Positions 22,485-30,582 of a DNA stretch of 30,623 nucleotides are shown here, one piece after another. Source of the DNA: Ruminococcus sp. UBA4385 (GTDB lineage: Bacteria; Bacillota_A; Clostridia; Oscillospirales; Ruminococcaceae); assembly GCA_002391065.1 (NCBI GenBank), contig DGRP01000018.1:1-30623 (forward strand), given 5' to 3'. Position 1 is the stretch's first letter; every line of letters starts with the position of its first letter. The notes beneath the pieces are model-generated. The model saw only the letters and a program-made list of their open reading frames with translations, was not told the DNA's origin and searched no databases. Both the position numbers and the translations under genes were made by a program.

Positions 22485-23003
22485 TTAGGAACCCTGCTGC
22501 TGTCCTGACTGCTGCTGTGCAGCTGTTGCAGTTACTTGTGTACCCTTGAATCCAGCACCGAAAGTATGAGGTTCATCAGGATCATTCTCAGGGTTAGGAT
22601 ACTGACCAACGATCTTGGAATTTTCACCTGTTGCCCACTGAGCACCTGTAACTTCACCAACGCTATTAATATTATAAGCTGCTTGGCCTACACCATCGCC
22701 GTTGTCCTTGAGTGCCTTGTAAACTGCGTTCTTAACTCTAGCTTCAAAAGTTGTGCCAGTAACAGATGCAGGTGCGCCCTTGAAAGCAAATGCTGTAGGA
22801 TCCTCACCCTCAGCTACCATGTCAGCAGCCTGGTTGTTAGCGGTTGTGAATACCAGCTTAGCGTTAGAGTTAGCGCTCTTAAGTCTGGACTTCTTAACGT
22901 AGTTCATCATTGTAGGTACGAGGATAGCTGCCAGGATACCAATGATTGCGATTACGACTACGAGCTCTACGAGTGTAAAGCCCTTGCGGTTTGACTTTTT
23001 CAT
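22485..23003 (-). CDS. Type IV prepilin-like (pseudopilin) protein
   Basis: The 172-residue product begins MKKSNRKGFTLVELVVVIAI, a class III signal with the prepilin peptidase site between Gly8 and Phe9 and Glu at position +5. The hydrophobic stalk helix continues through IIGILAAILVPTMMNYVKKS. The globular part is short and polar, and the C-terminus is Gln/Ser-rich (QQQSGQQQGS). It should be processed by prepilin peptidase and assembled in a type IV pilus or pseudopilus. No assembly ATPase, PilC or peptidase gene is in the window. The frame is open 61 codons upstream, but GGAGGG before the ATG at 23003 and the promoter fix the start. Confidence 0.93.
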   Translation of the reverse strand: MKKSNRKGFTLVELVVVIAIIGILAAILVPTMMNYVKKSRLKSANSNAKLVFTTANNQAADMVAEGEDPTAFAFKGAPASVTGTTFEARVKNAVYKALKDNGDGVGQAAYNINSVGEVTGAQWATGENSKIVGQYPNPENDPDEPHTFGAGFKGTQVTATAAQQQSGQQQGS

Positions 23004-23117
23004 AGAAAATCCCTCCATAAAAATATTAAAAATTTGTTTTGAAACGCCCCGCAAGCCGAAATAAGCAGAACGCTTCGTTTTGTTCCACAGGGTAGTCACT
23101 CCCTTTGGCTTGTTACT

Positions 23118-23146
23118 ATAATACCACCAACCGCCAAAAAAGTCAA
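23118..23146 (-). promoter_or_regulatory. Promoter of the prepilin-like gene
   Basis: On the minus strand TTGACT (23141-23146) and TATTAT (23118-23123) have a 17-base spacer. The leader of about 110 bases contains partly complementary segments (AAGC/GCTT and AAACG/CGTTT). I could not assign it to a known riboswitch. Confidence 0.72.
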
Positions 23147-23260
23147 TAGATTTTAACACATTTTTATCACTTTTGTAGAATTGCACAAATCAGCACTCAG
23201 CGTTTTAGTCAGTTGTTCTATCGAAACAGCCCGAAAACGATTGCGAATGTAAAGCCATAG

Positions 23261-24523
23261 CTAACTTTGCAAGAGCATCTTCATTTCATCATAGGTAGCC
23301 TCAGCTGCCTCATCAAGACTGAGTTCTCCCGAGAAGATACTCTTCACTGTCTCAGAGTAAAGCGCCACAGCCTCGGTGTCCTCAATATAGGGGCTCATTG
23401 CCGTAAATTTATCGTTTGACTTCATTTTCTCGTTGGCATCAAACTGTATGCCCGTAAGCAGATCGTATGACTCCAGTATCTCGAGAGCCGCCTTCGATGA
23501 GGGTATACCCTTTCCGAGCTTCTGCAGAGTGTTCATTTCCTTGCTGTTTTCCAGATAGTCAAGAAGCTTTGCCGCCTCTTCGGGATTTTTGGTTGTTCTC
23601 TTTATCGCATAAAGGCTTGTAGGCTTTTTGTACCAGCCGAAAACCTCGGCGCCCTCTATACAGGGGTAGTCGCCTATCACGATGTCAAGTCCAAGCTTCA
23701 GCGAGGGGTCACAGTAGTACTCAGCATCGGATATCCACACTGCCTGCCCCGCAACATTCTCGCGTTCAAGGTCGTTTCTGTCGAAGTCATCGCTGTGCTT
23801 TGTAACGCCCCTCTCCAGAAGGTCAACATAAAAGCCCAGCAGCTCCTTGTAATCGTCTTTGGACATCTCAAGCTCAGCAGAGTCCCTGTACAGCTGCTTT
23901 GAATGGCTCTGCTCAAACCATGCCACCGCTGACAGCCACACCGACTTTGAGGACAGCGCAAGCGGATATATACCGTCGGGGCTCATGACCTCGGCAGCCT
24001 TGTAAAGGTCCTCCCATGTTTCCGGGAGCTCCAGACCGTAGCTTTCGTACATATCCTTATTATAGTAGAAGGTTATCGCATTGAACGAGGTCGGCAGAGC
24101 GTTCAGCTTTCCGTTGATAATGCCGCAGCTCAGATCGCTTTCGGGGAAAACGCTCAGGTCTATCCATTCTGAAAGCTCATTAAGATCATAAAAGCCGTCG
24201 CCCGTCGGAGAGTACTCATAAAGCCAGTCATAATTGAGCTGCATTACATCAGCCTCGTTACCCGAATAGTACTCCATATCCATTGTATTTTTGAAGCCTT
24301 CATACTCGCTGAAATATACACCTACCGTATAGCCCGTCTTATCCTCAAACTTCTTTACAGCTTCAAGGGTGTATTCATTTCTCTGCTCCTTCCCCCACCA
24401 CGAGAAGGAAAGCGTTTTTACGTCATCGTGCGGATAGAACTGTTCATCACCCGTGCAGCCTGTAAGCGCCGCACACAAAACCGCCGCCGTTATCAGTGCC
24501 GTGACTTTATTTTTCCTGTTCAC
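23261..24523 (-). CDS. ABC transporter solute-binding lipoprotein (family 1, sugar type)
   Basis: The 420-residue product starts at GTG with a lipoprotein signal: a basic NRKNK start, a hydrophobic stretch and the lipobox LTGC. The mature part begins with a flexible segment and has the extracellular solute-binding family 1 pattern, with FSWWGKEQRNEYTLEAVKKFEDKTGYTV, LPTSFNAITFYYNKDMYESYG and WEDLYKAAEVM. It would be anchored outside the membrane and bind an oligosaccharide or similar ligand. No permease or ATPase gene is adjacent. Its start overlaps the last 17 bases of the upstream sensor gene, so translation is coupled. An upstream ATG at 24559 is a possible alternative start. Confidence 0.88.
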   Translation of the reverse strand: MNRKNKVTALITAAVLCAALTGCTGDEQFYPHDDVKTLSFSWWGKEQRNEYTLEAVKKFEDKTGYTVGVYFSEYEGFKNTMDMEYYSGNEADVMQLNYDWLYEYSPTGDGFYDLNELSEWIDLSVFPESDLSCGIINGKLNALPTSFNAITFYYNKDMYESYGLELPETWEDLYKAAEVMSPDGIYPLALSSKSVWLSAVAWFEQSHSKQLYRDSAELEMSKDDYKELLGFYVDLLERGVTKHSDDFDRNDLERENVAGQAVWISDAEYYCDPSLKLGLDIVIGDYPCIEGAEVFGWYKKPTSLYAIKRTTKNPEEAAKLLDYLENSKEMNTLQKLGKGIPSSKAALEILESYDLLTGIQFDANEKMKSNDKFTAMSPYIEDTEAVALYSETVKSIFSGELSLDEAAEATYDEMKMLLQS

Positions 24524-25994
24524 GAGACTTGTTCTCTCCTTTTTTCTTGTATATAACATAATCCTTATTCCTGTCGGAAGCACACTCGGAAGCTGCCTCC
24601 TCCGCAAGCTCTAAAAGCTCATCATAGTCAGAGGTGCTGTCAGGATAGACCGCCGCACCTACTGAAGTTTTTATCTCTCCTCTGCCTGCTTCAAGCTCAC
24701 ATCTTCTGAGCCTCATCGCAAGCCCCGATACGCTCGACCTTATATCATCATAGGCCTTCATAAGGTTAATATCCGTGAAATCCGCAAACACTGCGAACTC
24801 ATTTTTCCTCATAATTCCGACAGTATGCTCTGTTCCGAACAGCGCATCTATCGCCTGTGCGATCTTGACTATAGCTTCCTCGGCTATCTCCTCGCCGTAG
24901 GTCTCTTCAATAATATCCAGGTTGGTTATCTTCACTATCATCAGCACGAAGGTAGAGCCTGTAAGGCTTGTCTCTATCTTGTCAAGAATAACGTTCTCGG
25001 TGTACTCTGCATTGTGAAGCCCCGTTGCAGGGTCTACAGTGCCCGTATCGGAGAACCTGTTTCTCTCAGGGTCAAACCTGCGTGTAAGCGCTCTTATTAT
25101 CAGGTCAAACATTACGATAATAAGCACCGACAAAAACAGCGTAATAAGTGCGAACTTGATTGAAAGGCGTCTTCTCGGTGTAAGGTCCATAGTGGTAATT
25201 ATCTGCCAGCCGTTATCAAACGAGCAGCTTGAAGCTATAACATCTGCATTTGAGGCAGTGGTATCCTGCTCCTCTGCAAAAAGGTTTATCAGGTTCTTGT
25301 CAAGCTTATCGGCAGGGGATTTTTTGCCTGTATCAAAAATGACCATATTCTTATCATCGCAGAGCACAGCCCTTAGATCCTTAGACTCAAATGCCGTCAT
25401 GAACTTTGATTCAAGCTCTGTCGCATAGCAGGTTGACATAAACAGCGCCCTGTCATTGAGCCTTCTCACATAGAAAAGCTTTTTGAAATCATAAACGCCC
25501 TTGTCCTCATCGTAAAAGCCGGTAAACCAGCCTGCCATCTGCGAGCCCAGACGCTCCGACAAGCCCTGATATATCCTGTCATTGAACAGATCCCTTGAAC
25601 CGTCGCTCACTCTTCCGAGCGACTTTTCACTGTCATACACAATGCCGTAGTCAGCATAGTTGTCAACAACTCCCGACGTCATCAGGAACTTCCCTATCTT
25701 GCCTTCAAGCTCCTCATCGTTTCCGCTTCCGTCATAGTCAATATAATTCTTCTGCGAAAACAGAAGCTTTCCCGTTGAATTCATTCCGTCAAGGAAGTTG
25801 TCTATATTCTTTTTCATCTGGAGATTTATATCGGTGCAGTAGCCTACATCACGGTCATTTGCAACACCTCGCTGGAAAATGACAGCAGTAACCGTCAGCG
25901 CACCCGTCAGCAGAAGTATACAGCACATTCCCGCAAGCACAGCCCTTGAGCCGAACCGCCTTATATGAAAGAAAATCTCACTCTTCTTAGCCAT
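24507..25994 (-). CDS. Membrane sensor protein with degenerate GGDEF domain
   Basis: The 495-residue protein has a transmembrane helix near residues 12-38, a long extracytoplasmic sensor part (about 40-275), a second helix near 276-300 and a cytoplasmic GGDEF-type domain from about 318. That domain starts with DPATGLHNAEY, as in diguanylate cyclases. The catalytic GGDEF place reads RKNEF (residues 396-400), so diguanylate cyclase activity is probably lost. It may bind nucleotide or act only as a sensor. I chose the ATG at 25994, preceded by GGGGAGGT, over the upstream one at 26015. The solute-binding protein gene overlaps its end, which suggests that the two work as a sensing pair. Confidence 0.9.
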   Translation of the reverse strand: MAKKSEIFFHIRRFGSRAVLAGMCCILLLTGALTVTAVIFQRGVANDRDVGYCTDINLQMKKNIDNFLDGMNSTGKLLFSQKNYIDYDGSGNDEELEGKIGKFLMTSGVVDNYADYGIVYDSEKSLGRVSDGSRDLFNDRIYQGLSERLGSQMAGWFTGFYDEDKGVYDFKKLFYVRRLNDRALFMSTCYATELESKFMTAFESKDLRAVLCDDKNMVIFDTGKKSPADKLDKNLINLFAEEQDTTASNADVIASSCSFDNGWQIITTMDLTPRRRLSIKFALITLFLSVLIIVMFDLIIRALTRRFDPERNRFSDTGTVDPATGLHNAEYTENVILDKIETSLTGSTFVLMIVKITNLDIIEETYGEEIAEEAIVKIAQAIDALFGTEHTVGIMRKNEFAVFADFTDINLMKAYDDIRSSVSGLAMRLRRCELEAGRGEIKTSVGAAVYPDSTSDYDELLELAEEAASECASDRNKDYVIYKKKGENKSREQEK

Positions 25995-26033
25995 CGGACA
26001 TACCTCCCCGAACAATAATATTATTCAAAAATA

Positions 26034-26062
26034 AGTATACCACAAATCCTTCTCCATTACAA
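26034..26062 (-). promoter_or_regulatory. Promoter of the sensor/solute-binding protein operon
   Basis: On the minus strand TTGTAA (26057-26062) and TATACT (26034-26039) have a 17-base spacer, about 40 bases before the sensor start. Confidence 0.7.
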
Positions 26063-26090
26063 GAGCTTTTTTCAAAATTGCGCTCAGCGC

Positions 26091-26119
26091 TTTACAATTC
26101 AGTGCTCTTCTGTTATAAT
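26091..26119 (+). promoter_or_regulatory. Promoter of the GTPase-NYN fusion gene
   Basis: TTTACA (26091-26096) and TATAAT (26114-26119) have a 17-base spacer. The leader is short, about 23 bases, and lacks the long attenuator typical of mobile tet(M)-type genes. Confidence 0.8.
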
Positions 26120-26148
26120 AGGAGTATCTTTTTTACGGAGCTGATTTC

Positions 26149-28710
26149 ATGAAAAGAGCAGTCATAGGAATACTTGCGCACGTTGACTCGGGAAAGACCA
26201 CCCTCTCCGAGGCCATGCTTTACACCTGCGGAGCAATAAGAAAGCTCGGCCGTGTTGACCACAAGGACGCATTTCTCGACACCGACCCTATCGAGCGTGA
26301 CAGGGGGATCACGGTCTTTTCAAAGCAGGCAGTCTTTGAGTACGGCGGCATATCCTACACTCTGCTTGACACTCCCGGGCACGTTGACTTCTCGGGAGAG
26401 ACCGAGAGAACGCTCTCGGTGATAGATTCGGCAGTGCTTGTTGTCAGCGCCGTTGACGGTGTACAGAGCCACACGCTCACACTGTGGAAGCTTCTCAGGA
26501 AATACCGCATACCGACCTTTATTTTCATAAACAAAACCGATATGCCAAACGCTGACAAGGCATTTGCACTGCGCTCCTGTCAGGCGAAGCTTTCCGCAGG
26601 CTGTGTTGATATGTCACTCCCCGAGGACGAGCTTTTTGAAGCTCTGTCCGTCACAGGCGAGGGGCTGATGAACGAATATCTCGAAAGCGGTTCTCTCAGC
26701 GATGAGAGTATCAGAGATGCGATAGCTTCGGGCGAGGTTACTCCCTGTATGTTCGGCTCGGCATTAAGGCTCAAGGGTGTGGACAAGTTTCTCGACTGCA
26801 TGAGCAGATATATCACAGTGCATGAAAAGAGGGAGAAGTTCTCTGCCCGTGTCTACAAAATAGCCGAGGACGGCTCAGGGGCAAGGCTCAGCTATATGAG
26901 GATAACAGGCGGAGCTCTCAGCGTCCGTGATATTGTCACCTACACCGACCGTGAAGGGAACGAGCTTTCCGAAAAGGTCAGCCGTATCAGAATATACAAC
27001 GGCGAAAAATACACAAACACCGAAACAGCCGAGCAAGGTCAGGTATGTGCAGTACTCGGACTATCGGGCTGCTATGCAGGGCAGGCGCTCGGACACGGGT
27101 CGGGAGAGTTCAGGCCTGTGCTTGAGCCTGTGCTCAGCTACCGTGTGTCTCCTCCCGAGGGTATTGATGAGCACACTCTTCTGAGGGCGCTAAAGATCCT
27201 TGAAGCCGAAGACCCTACTCTTTCGGCAGGCTATAACGAGCAGACAAGAGAGATAAACATTTCCCTCATGGGCGAGGTACAGCTTGAAGTCATCAAACGG
27301 ATACTCTCGGAGCGCTTTGGTATAGAGGCTGAATTCGGCGAGGGAAGAATAGCCTACAGAGAGACTATAGCCTCTCCTGCCGAGGGCGCAGGCCACTTTG
27401 AACCTTTGCGCCACTATGCCGAGGTACATTTAAGGCTTGAACCTCTGCCGAGGGGAAGCGGACTTGAATTTACCTCCGAATGCAGCGAGGACAGCCTTGC
27501 GAAGAACTGGCAAAGGCTCATTCTCACCCACCTGAAGGAGCGCTCACACAGGGGCGTACTGACAGGCTCGCCGATCACGGATATGAGGATAGTGCTCACG
27601 GCAGGCAAGGCGCACATAAAGCACACCGAGGGCGGCGACTTCCGACAGGCAACCTACAGGGCAGTAAGGCAGGCGCTCCGCTATGCCGAGAATGTTCTGC
27701 TGGAGCCGTACTATTCATTCAGACTGGAGATACCCTCTGCAAACGTCGGCAGAGCCCTCACCGACCTTGACAAAATGGGGGCGCAGGTCTCCCCTCCCGA
27801 CACTGACGGCGAAAGCTCAGTCATCACAGGCAGAGCGCCTGTATCGGGGCTTCGGTTTTACCACACAGAGGTCTCCGCCTACACAAAGGGGCTCGGACAC
27901 CTCTTCACCGAGGCTGACGGCTATGACCTTTGCAATAACGCCGACGAGGTCATAGAGAGCATTGCCTATGACCCCGACAAAGACCTTCATAACACTGCGG
28001 ATTCGGTGTTCTGCTCACACGGCTCAGGCTATGTTGTGCCGTGGAACGAAGCAAACGAGCTTATGCACGTAAGCGCCTCCCCGAAGAAGAGCATTGAGGA
28101 AGAAGCCGAGGAAATGAAGCTCAGAGCTGACAGCTTTGTCCGCAGAGCAGCCGATGACAAAGAGCTCATGGCGATCTTTGAGCGCACCTACGGCGAGGTA
28201 AAGCGCCGCCCCGAGCAGGCAATGAGAAAGCCCCGTGAGGTATCTCCGAAAACCAAAGCAAAGCCTGTTCCCAAAGGGCCTTTGTATGTGCTTGTAGACG
28301 GCTACAACATAATATTTGCGTGGGAGGAGCTCAAAAAGCTGGCGCAGAAGAGCTTAGACCTTGCAAGGGCTGAGCTTATCAACCGCATGGCGAACTATCG
28401 GGGCTTTATGCAGTGCGAGCTGATAGTCGTGTTTGATGCCTACCGTGTAAAGGGCGAGCACCGTGAGATCGAAGAGCACAGCGGTATCAGCGTTGTTTAC
28501 ACCAAAGAAGCCGAGACCGCCGACACCTACATTGAAAGGACAGCTCATCAGCTCTCAAAGGAGCACCGTGTCAGGGTAGCGACCTCTGACGGGCTGGAGC
28601 AGGTCATCATCATGGGCGGAGGGGCACTCAGGGTTTCGGCGCAGGAGTTCAGACGAGAGGTTGAACAAGCCGAGCGTGCAGTCCGTGAGATGATAAAAAC
28701 GTACTTTTAG
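26149..28710 (+). CDS. TetM/EF-G-like GTPase fused to a C-terminal NYN (Rae1/YacP-like) domain
   Basis: The first 670 or so residues align in pattern with ribosomal protection proteins and EF-G. G1 is AHVDSGKT (10-17), the switch region is DRGITVFS, G3 is DTPGH (74-78) and G4 is NKTD (128-131), followed by domains II to V. The TetM domain IV tip (YSPVS type) is not conserved; the aligned loop reads KHTEGGDFRQ. After a basic linker, residues 711-853 form a NYN domain: LVDGYNIIF (Asp717), VVFDAYR, ETADTYIER and VATSDGLEQ. This resembles B. subtilis Rae1 (YacP), an mRNA endonuclease acting at the ribosomal A site. The likely role is at the ribosome, possibly recognising stalled complexes. GGAG at 26137 sets the start. 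Confidence 0.93.
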   Translation: MKRAVIGILAHVDSGKTTLSEAMLYTCGAIRKLGRVDHKDAFLDTDPIERDRGITVFSKQAVFEYGGISYTLLDTPGHVDFSGETERTLSVIDSAVLVVSAVDGVQSHTLTLWKLLRKYRIPTFIFINKTDMPNADKAFALRSCQAKLSAGCVDMSLPEDELFEALSVTGEGLMNEYLESGSLSDESIRDAIASGEVTPCMFGSALRLKGVDKFLDCMSRYITVHEKREKFSARVYKIAEDGSGARLSYMRITGGALSVRDIVTYTDREGNELSEKVSRIRIYNGEKYTNTETAEQGQVCAVLGLSGCYAGQALGHGSGEFRPVLEPVLSYRVSPPEGIDEHTLLRALKILEAEDPTLSAGYNEQTREINISLMGEVQLEVIKRILSERFGIEAEFGEGRIAYRETIASPAEGAGHFEPLRHYAEVHLRLEPLPRGSGLEFTSECSEDSLAKNWQRLILTHLKERSHRGVLTGSPITDMRIVLTAGKAHIKHTEGGDFRQATYRAVRQALRYAENVLLEPYYSFRLEIPSANVGRALTDLDKMGAQVSPPDTDGESSVITGRAPVSGLRFYHTEVSAYTKGLGHLFTEADGYDLCNNADEVIESIAYDPDKDLHNTADSVFCSHGSGYVVPWNEANELMHVSASPKKSIEEEAEEMKLRADSFVRRAADDKELMAIFERTYGEVKRRPEQAMRKPREVSPKTKAKPVPKGPLYVLVDGYNIIFAWEELKKLAQKSLDLARAELINRMANYRGFMQCELIVVFDAYRVKGEHREIEEHSGISVVYTKEAETADTYIERTAHQLSKEHRVRVATSDGLEQVIIMGGGALRVSAQEFRREVEQAERAVREMIKTYF

Positions 28711-29063
28711 AAGGGAACCGGTCTATAGGTAATAGGGAATAGGGAATAGGGAATAGGGAATAGGTAATGTATCGCCTTCGGCGATGATTTTTAATGGGGC
28801 TTTGCCCCATACCCCTAGGTGATAGGTTGGCATTGGAAAAATAGAAAAACCAGCCTATAATCTATAACCTAAAATTTATAACCTAAAACCTTTATCCTAT
28901 AACCTATAACCTATAACCTATCCTAAGAGCAGCAAATGAAAAAGTCCGCACTACCTACGTGCCCGAATGGGCATCGTCCGCAAAGCGGACACCATACCTA
29001 TTCCCTATTCCCTATTCCCTATTCCCTATTACCTACAGACCTATTCCCTATTACCTATTACCT
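28711..29063. repeat. Hairpin-rich intergenic region with heptamer arrays in inverted orientation
   Basis: Copies of TAGGGAA on the left (28726-28765) and their complement on the right (28996-29035) form a perfect 40-base inverted repeat. Each arm is TAGGTAA, four TAGGGAA units and TAGGT. The space between has an array of CTATAACC-like units (28857-28925) and four short perfect hairpins: 28771-28785, 28796-28808, 28960-28973 and 28976-28990. No gene is supported here. A long frame on the plus strand reads through these repeats and is judged spurious. Confidence 0.9.
28771..28793 (+). terminator. Terminator-like hairpin after the GTPase-NYN gene
   Basis: ATCGCC (28771-28776) pairs with GGCGAT (28780-28785) and is followed by GATTTTTAAT. 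It is short, but it is the first hairpin with a T run after the stop codon at 28710. Confidence 0.5.
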
Positions 29064-29094
29064 AAAAAAGAGCAGCCCGAAGGCTGCTCTTTTT
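29064..29094. terminator. Strong bidirectional terminator
   Basis: AAAAAAGAGCAGCC (29064-29077) and GGCTGCTCTTTTT (29082-29094) pair around a CGAA loop. It is just beyond the stop of the secreted protein gene on the minus strand and may also stop plus-strand transcripts. Confidence 0.92.
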
Positions 29095-29097
29095 GAA

Positions 29098-30090
29098 TTA
29101 CCAGTTTGTTGCGATATCGAGCTGATATCTGTTGCTTGCTGCAAATCCGCCTGTGTCGCAGACGATTCCTGTACCAAGCGACGTAGGAACGAGAGTTCCT
29201 CTTGCTCTGATGCCAAGGTCAGCAGCTACCATAACGTACTTGCCGAGCATCTTGCATCCGTCATCTCTTACCCAGTAAGGATATTTATCCTCGCTGAAGC
29301 CCATACCTCTCATGATAGAAACAACACCGCTCATATTGAGGTTGTAATATGTCTCCTTGCCCGAAGGTCCGTTGTAAACGCCGCTCCAGCTTGACAGATG
29401 TGAGCTGCTGTTCCAGTCGGGATTGTATGTAGGATTCATGTAAAGTCCGTCATCGTCATCAGATGAGCTGCTTGCTGCAGGTGTTGTTGTTGTAACAGCT
29501 GCCTTCTTCTCAGTGCTCTCGGACTTCTCTTCGGTCTTTGTCTCTGTAGTCTGTACAGAAGCAGTTTCTTCTTCCTCAGGCTCTTCTTCAACTACCTCAA
29601 CGTACTCGATAACCTGTACCTGAGTCTGTACTTCCTGAGCTCTTGCTTCCTCAGCTGCCTTCTTAGCAGCCTCTTCCTTCTTCTTCTCTTCTGCAGCTCT
29701 CTTCTCTGCCTCGGCTACCTTCTTCTCCTGAGCATTCTTCTCATCAAGAGCAGCCTTTGCAGCACTTGCCGAGTCTGCAGCTTCCTTTTTAGCCTTTGCC
29801 TCAGCAGCCTCTATAACAGCGACCTTCTGCTCGCTGATCACTGCCTGCTGGTCAAGAACAAGCTGATCGTATGTAACAGCAGTTCCGTTTTTAAGCTCAA
29901 CTGAATTTACAGACGCACCCTTGAGAGGCTGTGCTATTGCTACCTGCTCCTCTACAGATACCTGTCTGTCTGCTGCCTTGTAATCCTTTGCTATCGCCTT
30001 TGAGTCAATCGCCATAGCGCCAACGCCTGCTGTAATTGTGATCGCACATATAATAGACGCCAGCTTGACTATCTCACCCTTGGTACGCAA
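29098..30090 (-). CDS. Secreted coiled-coil protein with a C-terminal 3D-like domain
   Basis: The 330-residue protein begins with a signal peptide (basic RTKGEIVK, then a hydrophobic stretch to about residue 26). It continues with a long Ala/Glu/Lys-rich coiled coil (about 75-150), an acidic and Thr/Ser-rich linker (about 150-215), and ends in a domain with three conserved-looking Asp (AADLG, CDTGG and QLDIA) plus GTLVPTSLGTG. That pattern resembles the 3D domain of YocH/YabE-type cell-wall lytic proteins. It probably acts on or near peptidoglycan. The frame starts at GTG 30099, but AGGAG there is only one base away. TTG at 30090 is correctly spaced, so I chose it. Confidence 0.82.
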   Translation of the reverse strand: MRTKGEIVKLASIICAITITAGVGAMAIDSKAIAKDYKAADRQVSVEEQVAIAQPLKGASVNSVELKNGTAVTYDQLVLDQQAVISEQKVAVIEAAEAKAKKEAADSASAAKAALDEKNAQEKKVAEAEKRAAEEKKKEEAAKKAAEEARAQEVQTQVQVIEYVEVVEEEPEEEETASVQTTETKTEEKSESTEKKAAVTTTTPAASSSSDDDDGLYMNPTYNPDWNSSSHLSSWSGVYNGPSGKETYYNLNMSGVVSIMRGMGFSEDKYPYWVRDDGCKMLGKYVMVAADLGIRARGTLVPTSLGTGIVCDTGGFAASNRYQLDIATNW

Positions 30091-30175
30091 AAATAACACT
30101 CCTTTTTCGTTTTTGACCGTTCACTTTCCCTTTGACGGCCGATGTTTATAAACCATTGTTCTCTGAACTGTCCCT

Positions 30176-30181
30176 ATTATA
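30176..30181 (-). promoter_or_regulatory. Possible -10 box of the secreted protein gene
   Basis: TATAAT is present on the minus strand. The hexamer 17 bases upstream is only TTCAAA, so the promoter would be weak at -35 or need an activator. Confidence 0.45.
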
Positions 30182-30283
30182 ACATACTTTGTCACCAATT
30201 TGAAGCTTTTCGGAAACCACTTTGTAACCACGAACAAAAACGTCACAAAAAAATCTATCGTTTTTGTGCATTTAGACGTCGGT

Positions 30284-30306
30284 AATTTCGGGTTTGTTCC
30301 GAAATT
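30284..30306. repeat. Inverted repeat upstream of the secreted protein gene
   Basis: AATTTCGG (30284-30291) and CCGAAATT (30299-30306) are perfect complements around a 7-base spacer. It lies about 100 bases upstream of the -10 box and could be a protein-binding site or a small hairpin. Confidence 0.4.
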
Positions 30307-30529
30307 GTTACTGAATTATTATTTTGTATAGTAAAAAACAAGCCTTTTAGAACCGCATATTTTGTCGCAAAAAGTCCGAAAAATCGCCCATTTAAGCCCC
30401 AAAAGCAAGCTTTTCAAGCCTGCCCGAGGGGCTGATTTTCTGCACAATTTTTTGTACCCTTTTTGTAACCTTTTGAATACCGCTTTGTTATTTTCTATTA
30501 TAAATAGTATACCTCTATTCCATATACGG
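30307..30529. other. AT-rich intergenic stretch without a clear gene
   Basis: I see no supported gene here. A 72-residue minus-strand frame (30319-30537) has no good ribosome-binding site. The stretch contains repeated TTTGTAACC-like motifs and T-rich runs, but no known RNA signature. Confidence 0.4.
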
Positions 30530-30566
30530 CAAAACACAAAAAACTCCGCCTTAGCTCAGGCGGAGT
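30530..30566 (-). terminator. Terminator of a gene at the right edge
   Basis: ACTCCGCCT (30543-30551) and AGGCGGAGT (30558-30566) form a 9-bp stem. On the minus strand it is followed by TTTTTTGTGTTTTG. It implies that a minus-strand gene ends just to its right. Confidence 0.85.
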
Positions 30567-30582
30567 CAGTCTGTCGATAAGC

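Noticed and set aside
24507..25994. Annotation as an active diguanylate cyclase
   Set aside because: The catalytic motif reads RKNEF, so cyclase activity is unlikely.
26149..28710. Annotation as a tetracycline resistance gene
   Set aside because: The GTPase part is TetM-like, but the domain IV tip residues needed to displace tetracycline are not conserved. It carries an extra NYN domain, and no mobile-element context is present.
28711..29063. CRISPR array
   Set aside because: The repeats are 7-8 bases and contiguous, with no spacers of constant length and no cas genes.
28936..29394. Plus-strand open frame of 152 codons
   Set aside because: Its first half is translated heptamer repeats and terminator, and the second half is the antisense of the secreted protein gene. 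It has no ribosome-binding site.
30448..30466. WalR-like direct repeat (TGTACC, five bases, TGTAAC)
   Set aside because: One half deviates from the consensus and the site is about 270 bases upstream of the -10 box of the secreted protein gene, so support is too weak.
30319..30537. Minus-strand frame of 72 codons in the AT-rich end region
   Set aside because: It lacks a ribosome-binding site and its product is basic without any pattern, as expected for AT-rich noncoding DNA.
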